Below, one piece after another: positions 57,431 through 64,000 of a stretch of DNA of 64,000 nt (its first letter is position 1; each line of letters begins with the position of its first letter). The notes below the pieces were generated by a model, which saw only the letters and a program-made list of their open reading frames with translations, was not told the DNA's origin and made no database searches. The position numbers were made by a program, and so were the translations under genes. Source of the DNA: Nemertoderma westbladi (lineage: Eukaryota > Xenacoelomorpha > Nemertodermatida > Nemertodermatidae); the NCBI GenBank assembly GCA_032718475.1, contig JAUCBJ010008467.1, forward strand, positions 1 to 64,000, in the 5' to 3' direction.

Positions 57431-57960
57431 AAACGCTGGCAGACTACCACCAAGCCTAAATAAACTACAGTATGTGCAGATTCCAAAATGGTTAGTTAGT
57501 ATGCATTCTAACACGGTAGTACGACTTATTCTTTAGGAGGGGATTGACCTTACAGCTCTGGCTGCCCCAACTTACTAACTGGCACTTTATCAGACAAACT
57601 CTACACACGCAGCAATCTCTTCAGACCTAATAATAGCTAGACAACAATCCAGCCTACAAAATATCTGAGTAATAACTATTACGGTACCTGAACAGACCAC
57701 ACAAACAAACACAGGCTAAAACGCTGGCAGACTACTATCAAGCCTAAATAAACTACAGTATATGCAGATTCCAAAATGGTTAGTTAGTATGCGTTCTAAC
57801 ACGGCAGTACGACTTATTCTTTAGGAGGGGATTGACCTTACAGCTCTGGCTGCCCCAACTTACTAACTGGCACTTTATCGGACAGACTCTACACACGCCG
57901 TAATCTCTCCAGACCCAACAACAGTCAGACAACAGTCCAGCCTACAAATTGTCTGTACAG
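57431..57960 (-). repeat. Two-copy tandem repeat, 288-bp period
   Basis: AAACGCTGGCAGACTAC starts at 57431 and 57719. A ~100-bp core including GGAGGGGATTGACCTTACAG is almost identical between copies. Confidence 0.85.
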
Positions 57961-58202
57961 ACTGAACAGGCTTACACGCCTTCTGCTCAATACTGGCCTA
58001 CAAATAAATAAAACTGACAGAAATAAGTAAAATCTCAATAAAAAACCAGGGCGGGCCCTCCCTGATTAATTATTAAGGCCTACCGGTATATAACTATCAA
58101 AATCGAATAATACTGCTGTACCTGTACTGTTGTAAGTACCGGTCCGGATGATCAGGCAGTCAGGCCTACTGGTTACCGGTCGACCGGTACTTTAGTCTTG
58201 AT

Positions 58203-58315
58203 CGCTTACGCCGCAATCAAGATCCTACAAACTGTTATTGTTCTTACCAGAACAATATTAAACTGTATTTATTGCCTACACTGCAATCAAGAATTTTACA
58301 AACTGTTATTGTTCG
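58203..58315 (-). repeat. Two-copy 70-bp repeat at the leader/LTR boundary
   Basis: GCAATCAAGA(...)TACAAACTGTTATTGTTC occurs at 58213 and 58283. The second copy runs into the first bases of the LTR. Confidence 0.65.
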
Positions 58316-59521
58316 CGCTTTTAAGACCTTTGGCAGTTTAACCCGCCAAATCTATATGTCTTCTAGGTTATAAATCTACTCCAGCCTACTGGCCTATGAC
58401 AAGTATTGAACACCTATAATAATTCTAACATTAGCCAAAGCCAGTCTGTGCGCGACCATTCACCCGCTGGATATACCCGGGAGACTGGATTTGGATGCTT
58501 TAATTTGATTGCGGTGCAGGCCTACCGTACTATTCGATTGATCGTTAATATATAATCTCTGACAAATATTATTCACCTTTTGGGAAATATTAGCAGTTCC
58601 TTTAGGACGTGGCGCTCTATCTATTTAAACAGAGCTATGACTTACACTATACACAACGGTATGTCTTATAGATCACCAAAGTGCATTCTTTAGGAAATGC
58701 TTTGTTACTCGGTCAAGCACACACAGACTATTGCACACAACTGCACACTGAATTGCCGATATTCACTGATTTTAATCATATATAAAGAGAACAGCAACCA
58801 ACATTTGTAGGGCCTATTAAGTAGCATTGAACTCACTACAAACCACGATAATGTATGTCGCAAATTGTTATATGTAACCGGTCTCTCTAACCTTAGTGTA
58901 TCAAGAAGATTGGGGTTTCGGATCGTTATCAATATTCTTCCCAATAATAATATGTAAACGAATGATACAATCAACAACACAGTAAATAGCAGTAAATAAT
59001 GCAAGTGTACTTAACCAAGCTGACCAAGGTGCTGTACCAAAACCGAGACCGAGATAACAGTTTGATGATCTTATAATTAAAGACGCTCTAATGTCAGAAA
59101 ACATTCCCCGGCCGGTGTTCTTAGGCGTGGGGGAAACGTCAGTGCTGAATCATGGGATTCTGCTGTACAGCTTTTTTTACACAAAGGGAAAATCTCTGAT
59201 TGGTCGAACTGACGTGGACACAGCTGATAGATGTCGTCATTTGAGCTGAGCAGAACAAAGAACCAAGGCTCCGTGCAGAGGCTCCACGTGTACAGCTCAG
59301 CTATTAGCTGTCGTCATAGTAACTACACTGTTCAAGAGTATTTCGGCTTTTACGTCATAGAATTGCGGATTATGTCCGCTAAAGTATACATACAGAAGAA
59401 ATTACTTTTATGTCCTCTAAAACACCAGTACAGTAAGGACACGGCCTTTTTATGCCTGGTAAACCAACTACAGAGTACTTTACGGGGAAAATAACCGGCT
59501 AATTACGCAAAATCCTTTACA
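58310..59521 (-). repeat. 5' LTR of element E
   Basis: 1212 bp and equal in length to the 3' LTR. Both carry the same 87-99-codon open frames, which are repeat products and not separate genes. Confidence 0.92.
58747..58787 (-). promoter_or_regulatory. Candidate core promoter in element E LTR
   Basis: On the minus strand CTTTATATATG (58787-58777) is followed about 30 bp later by TTCAGT (58752-58747), an initiator-like word. The same pair is in the 3' LTR. Confidence 0.4.
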
Positions 59522-59978
59522 GCACGAACTAGACTACTGTAGCGCATAGCCAATAGTACAGACTTAGTGTATTGTTACAGAGCCAGGAAACTGTCTGGTA
59601 GGAAGCTAGTCTGACAATAATAAAACTGTAGCTAGTCTTCTCTGTATATAAGTAGGAACAGATTGCTTAGGTAGTAATCAAGTAGCAGATAGGATAATAG
59701 CACATGTAGGGGAGAATATAAATAATAACAAAAATTAACAAAATTATAACAACTGGGGAGGAAAATTCTAGAATCATTAATAAAAAGCAATGGACAAAAT
59801 TGTAAATTAAGAGGAAAATTGACACATAGGGGAATATTTGTACTAAAATGTAGCAAAAAGAACAGATAGGAAGTAGGCCATCTCTGATCGAAACTAATAA
59901 GATCCTATTTAGTAACCCTCTTACTTAACTGAGCCTTTCTAAGGCCCCACCAGTTCGGTGAGAGTGAGTGGATTCGTG
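59522..59978 (+). other. Element D sequence upstream of its zinc-knuckle gene
   Basis: AT-rich, no gene. Begins with the right copy of the element E target duplication (GCACG). Confidence 0.5.
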
Positions 59979-62462
59979 ATGGCGGAGAAACTAGTGTAGA
60001 AGAGGAAATTAGAGAAGAGTAGAAAGGAGTTACTAGTGGATTTCACGCAGAGGCATTGGGAGAACAAGATGAAGGGATACTACAAACCACTCCCGAAAGG
60101 TCATAAAGCGCATGCGCTACAGGATCAGTTTAGGGAGATGCACGAGCGACGGCTGGTCGGGACCTACGTGACGCCGTCATTGGACAACGCGATCGACGAG
60201 CATCTTCGCTACGTTGTAAAGGGGGACGAAGCTAGGTTCTGGATACCAAAGTACCCAAGGGAACCACCGAGGAAGGGGTGGAGGAGATTTGTAGATTCCG
60301 TGGAGAGGGGTGGATACATGGTTCTAGACGACGAAGGGACTATGGAGGACGACGAGGACTCGAGAAGGGGGTTGGGAGGATCGGCTAGAACCATATTGCT
60401 GCACTTAGCAGCGCCGAATGGAGATATCTTTCTATTTGACATAGGGACCTACGGAAAGAGGAGTGGGCCGAAATTAAATCGGTTGCCGAATGCGGTGCAG
60501 GAGCTAGTAAGACTGAAGACTATGCACAAGGTGCGATCAGCGATACGCAGCAATGCGGACAGAATTATTGGACCGGGCACCCCGAATCTTCTGGACATGC
60601 AGGTAGTCTACATGGCTATGATGAAACTATAGGGATTGGGATTGGTGGTTAACACAGGACATTACGGAGCCGTGGCGATGGGTCAACTGATGGGACTCGT
60701 CTGCCACAAGCCAATGGACTGGAACAAGTTCCGGGAGGAATACGGAGCGGAACTTGCAAACTCACTCAAGTGGGGAGTGAGACCGGGGAAGGAGGAGCTA
60801 TATCACTTCTGGAAGGGAGCCATAAAGATATATCAGAAGAGATATATCCTACAATAGAACTGGATAATGATAGGTTTACTAAACATATTCATTACGGTGA
60901 CTATTGGGAGGGAGCCGACGGCGTTTCTACTATTGGGATCACCTCTGAACCACAGGAGAGCCTTTAACATGGCCCTAGAAGGTCTTGTAGACCACCCGGG
61001 GCTGAATGGCGAGTCGGTATATTACAATAACCGACACCTGGTGGACAGAGAGGTAGATACAACATACAAGCAATGGAAGAAACAGGAGGCAGATAGGGTT
61101 GAGGAGAGGGGACTAGAGGAGGTCGCCAGGAGAGAGAGAAGGGAGGCAGCGGGCAGAGAGGCAGATATAAGGGGAGAGGAGTATGAGTTCGAAGCCCAGG
61201 ATTTGGATCAGCTGAGGTGGGGATCGGAGACCTCAGGCAAGTTTCGGCTGGGGGACGAACTGGGTTGGATGAAGAGACACCGATACAGTCTACACGGGGC
61301 TGTAAGGAATGCCCATGCCTGCAGGGTCTGAGGGCGACTTAGGAAGGAGGAGACCGAGGGAGGTAAAAGGGTGGAAGAAGGTTAACTGGGAGTTAACGAG
61401 GACGAGTTCGGGGCGATGCCACCGATAGCGAGGATTGGCCACTCGGACACAGACTAGGTTGGTGGAAGGGTGGTGACAGCCAGCAGGGCGACAGCCTTCT
61501 GGGATGCATCCGGTAAGCGTACCTGGGTGCAAGGGGAGCCGGCAACGGACTTAGCGGCGAGCACGATCCGACTGGGCGAGCAACTGGGGACGGCACCACA
61601 GGTAGTGTTTGGAGAAACGATGCCGAGGTTGGAGGAGGACAACGATATGGGTAGGGAAGACAACATCGAGATGTTTACCTACCAGCGGCTCCACAGACCC
61701 AGGATGCCACGTGGAGCCAAGGTCGACTTGGGGCGAGAGACAATGGTACACGGTTGCGATTACTGTGGGAGATTAACCCATCAGCAAAAGAACTGTCTGT
61801 ACCGTTACCAGAAGGGGACGGCGTGTCTTTACTGCCGCGAGTCTACACACAGGATGGGTGCGTGCCCGAGGTTGCACGACAGATGTTCGAAGTGCAAGTT
61901 TAAAGGGCACTTTGAGCGCCAGTGCGACTGGATGGATGATCAGGAGAAATTCCACATTTTCGAAGAGTGGGCCGACGTCGGAGTCATGACACGACAAAGG
62001 ATGAAGGCCCAGGAGTTCTGGTGGGGCTTCTTCAACATTATTATAGAAGCCCACCAGCAGATCACCAAGAGGAGACTACCATTTACGTATCAGGAGGTAG
62101 CGACAGCGGCATCATACGGAGGGTTCATCAACACCCAAAGATATCTGGACAGATGGTCACCAGGAAATAGGATAGAATTCAGGGACTTTCTGGCGGAACA
62201 CATGCCGCGTGCGATGAAGATGATCTTGTGGGACACTGCCAGGGGGAAACACGAGGGACACTCAGTGGGACCACCTGCGAAGCAATACCATGAGTTAATA
62301 ACACCCGCGCCCAAAGAACCGACAACGGGGCTTGGTAAAATGGTATCAGTGAGGATGAGTAGCCTCAAGGGTAAACAGGAAGGGAGGAAGCGACCCAGGC
62401 AGGACGACGATAGGGGCAAGGAACTTAGATGGTTCCCGGAGGGTGTGGGAGGAGCGATGTAG
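59979..62462 (+). pseudogene. Element D Gag-like protein with three zinc knuckles (827 codons, six stops)
   Basis: One reading frame from ATG 59979 (MAEKLV) to TAG 62460 with no frameshift, but with internal stops at 59997 (TAG), 60630 (TAG), 60855 (TAG), 61329 (TGA), 61383 (TAA) and 61455 (TAG). The N-terminal ~400 residues are mixed alpha/beta in character (FTQRHWENKMKGYY, RFWIPKYPREPPRKGWR, NRLPNAVQELV, DWNKFREEYGAELANSL). An Arg/Glu-rich helix and EFEAQDLDQL follow. Knuckles are at residues ~593 (CDYCGRLTHQQKNC), ~616 (CLYCRESTHRMGAC) and ~636 (CSKCKFKGHFERQC), all CX2CX4HX4C. The C-terminal ~180 residues (FHIFEEWADVGVMT, EFWWGFFNIIIEAHQQ) look helical, with a basic tail. Nucleic-acid binding is likely from the knuckles. 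I do not recognise the rest. Confidence 0.65.
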
Positions 62463-63153
62463 AACTCTAGGACAAGCGATGTCAATGTGCCTGGAAGGCA
62501 CCATATGGACAGACCAGTACAAATAACTCCTAAGTGCAATTAACTAAGTGTAATTAGTATGTACGTAGGTAATTAATCAATATATATATATATACAATAC
62601 ATATATAAGCATAATATACGTACTATAGTCAGATATAACCTTTTCCAATTAGCTACTGGGACTGGGGACTAATTGACTGAAACAGGAGGACGAGACATTA
62701 GACGGATCACACTTCTTGAGTGCGAGGGCATAAACGAGAATGTGAGGCCTGACAGAAGTGCGTGGGGATAAAACGGGTTGAGTATGGGAAGACTATGGGG
62801 AGGAAGTGCTAGGGTAAGAGGAAGCAGAAGGGTGCGAGATTCAAGGGTGGGGAGCGAGCATGGAGGGGGGCGAGTCCTAAGAGACTAATAAGAGAGGAAA
62901 GGACAACGAAGTCCGAGAGATAAAATTGTGTGAGGAATGAGGGCGATCGTCTAAAACAGAGACGCCAGATACCTTGGTACAGCTTAGCTCGCAGATGTAC
63001 CAAGGATGGGTAGTGAAAACAGACCCATGGGGGGCAGCCAGGAAAGCTGACCCCGAGAAGAAAATTCCACCCCACATCCAATATTAGATTGGATTCCAGC
63101 GGAATTGAAAGGCACTTAAGGTTGATGCTATCTTCTCACCGGGAAGATATCAT
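62463..63153 (+). other. Element D 3' untranslated region
   Basis: Contains a TA microsatellite (about 62580-62592) and purine-rich sequence. The small minus-strand frames are not supported by any motif. Confidence 0.5.
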
Positions 63154-63168
63154 GGGGGGGGGGGGGGG
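63154..63168 (+). other. Pure G15 polypurine tract of element D
   Basis: Immediately before TGTAAGCGGA of the 3' LTR, where the plus-strand primer should lie. Confidence 0.6.
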
Positions 63169-63792
63169 TGTAAGCGGATTCAATTCCCTGCACTACCCAG
63201 CGGAAAATGGGCGAAGTGGCATTTTACCAATTATAGTTGGGAAGGTGACATTACCAATAATAATGTCACCTAATAACCAACTTAGGCGATACACGTCGCC
63301 AGCCACAAAGAAAGTTAAGAGGTCATAAACCATCTCAAAGGGACAAAGGGGCTAGCAGGGCTAGCACATGGGGATAGTGGCAGCAGGGAGTGGCAAGATG
63401 GAGATTAATCGGGTTAGCCAATGATGGGAAGGGAAAACAGGTGATTGGAACGCATCTATTGGCCAGGCCACTCAATACAGTAGCAGTGATTAATATGTGT
63501 TAATAATATAATCGTTGTACTTGTGGATTATGATTCAGTTGGTATCTGTAGAGTTGTGAGACTGGAACGATTTTTAACCATCATCGTCATTACCATGCTA
63601 TTATATTCTGACTGTGCTATTATTATGTTCTGTGATTATAACAACTGACACTAAAAACTCTGTTATTCCAACGGCCTTCGGCCTCATTATCCAGACCACA
63701 GCCTTTCAGCAGCCTACGGACGCGGCGACGCAAATAATACCAAAACAACACACCAGTCGGGGTTTAGCAACCAACTCCTAAGTCCCGTCACA
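63169..63792 (+). repeat. 3' LTR of element D
   Basis: 624 bp, direct repeat of 41520-42132. Confidence 0.85.
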
Positions 63793-63900
63793 TTACATGA
63801 AAACAAAGGAAATTATAGCAGATTGGATACAGAAAATACCATGCCAAAGTTTAGAAGTAGTGAGTGAGCAGTGAGCCATTAAACTCCCAGGTTGTAGTAT
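63793..63900. other. Flank between element D and the edge LINE
   Basis: No feature recognised apart from TTACA at the LTR edge. Confidence 0.4.
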
Positions 63901-64000
63901 GAATACTTCTACTACTACGATCGGCATGCTGCATTGCACCTGCATTATATATATATATATATATTACATATATATTAAGAATGCTGTGCCGACTTGTCAA
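63901..64000 (-). mobile_element. 3' end of a second LINE F-type copy, cut by the window edge
   Basis: The minus strand from 64000 reads TTGACAAGTCGGCACAGCAT, matching LINE F at about 47959-47980 (codons for VDKPTQHS and the stop). An expanded TA run is followed by ATGCAGGTGCAATGCAGCATG and GTAGTAGTAG. The two copies face opposite ways and flank most of element D. Confidence 0.8.

Larger units (their letters stand above)
56053..58309 (-). other. Element E long 5' leader
   Basis: 2.26 kb with no gene between the 5' LTR and the gag start. It has tandem duplications (56201-56440, 57431-57960, 58203-58310) and many ACCGGT words. No convincing tRNA primer-binding site next to the LTR. Confidence 0.7.
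48641..59521 (-). mobile_element. Element E: complete non-autonomous BEL/Pao element
   Basis: Two 1212-bp LTRs (48641-49852, 58310-59521) with five mismatches counted by eye. TG...CA ends, and a perfect 5-bp target duplication GCACG at 48636-48640 and 59522-59526. Coding is on the minus strand: a long leader (56053-58309), one Gag-protease frame (52855-56052), then about 3 kb of mostly non-coding sequence with a decayed frame. RT, most RNase H and the integrase core are missing. It is inserted in element D. Near-identical LTRs mean recent transposition, which must have used enzymes from another element. Confidence 0.92.
41520..63792 (+). mobile_element. Element D: pol-less LTR retrotransposon carrying nested elements
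   Basis: LTRs in direct orientation (41520-42132 and 63169-63792), each starting TGTAAGCGGA and ending GTCACA. The flanks are TCACA (41515-41519) and TTACA (63793-63797), a plausible 5-bp duplication with one change. A pure G-run (63154-63168) sits where a polypurine tract is expected. Once the LINE (about 45.83-48.03 kb) and element E are set aside, the interior holds only Gag-like and coiled-coil coding. No protease, RT, RNase H or integrase was found. The element would depend on another for mobility. Superfamily unknown. Confidence 0.75.

Overview
This window looks like metazoan, almost certainly invertebrate, heterochromatin-like DNA built from nested and decayed transposable elements. 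I see no host protein-coding gene, rRNA, CRISPR array or bacterial-type operon. BEL/Pao elements are known only from animals, and here they occur with Ty3/gypsy, Penelope-like, several APE-type non-LTR elements and what I read as a Helitron2/Helentron-type tandem array. The sequence alone does not let me name the species.

Layout. (1) 1-17364: about eleven head-to-tail units of roughly 1.49 kb, non-coding and very similar to one another. Each has a tetranucleotide CTGG/CTGA microsatellite near its 5' end, a variable G-run in the middle, and a 3' end made of a GC-rich hairpin followed by CACTAG. (2) 17365-33174: element A, a BEL/Pao retrotransposon with about 2-kb LTRs, decayed gag, RNase H tail, integrase and a downstream accessory gene. 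A Ty3/gypsy element B on the minus strand (about 20.2-25.5 kb) sits inside it. (3) 33175-33681: a 23-bp minisatellite. (4) 33682-41216: element C, a Penelope-like element with terminal direct repeats and a GIY-YIG domain. It is broken by a solo LTR of the A family (5-bp target duplication), by an APE-type LINE fragment, and by a 633-bp LINE tail with an 11-bp target duplication. (5) 41520-63792: element D, an LTR element with no recognisable polymerase that encodes a Gag-like protein with three zinc knuckles. It is interrupted by an RTE-type LINE (about 45.83-48.03 kb), a palindrome-rich satellite, and the complete BEL/Pao element E (48641-59521, target duplication GCACG, LTRs about 99.6% identical). 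(6) 63793-64000: flanking sequence and the 3' end of another LINE running off the edge.

How the parts relate. Elements D and E look non-autonomous. E keeps one uninterrupted 1065-codon Gag-protease frame after losing reverse transcriptase, most of RNase H and nearly all integrase. D has LTRs and a Gag-like gene but no pol. The zinc-knuckle gene of D has a diverged relative in the accessory region of A, which suggests a gene family shared between unrelated LTR elements. The nesting gives relative ages: E is younger than D, B is younger than A, the solo LTR and both LINE pieces are younger than C, and the tandem array (or its founder) appears to have entered the LTR of A.
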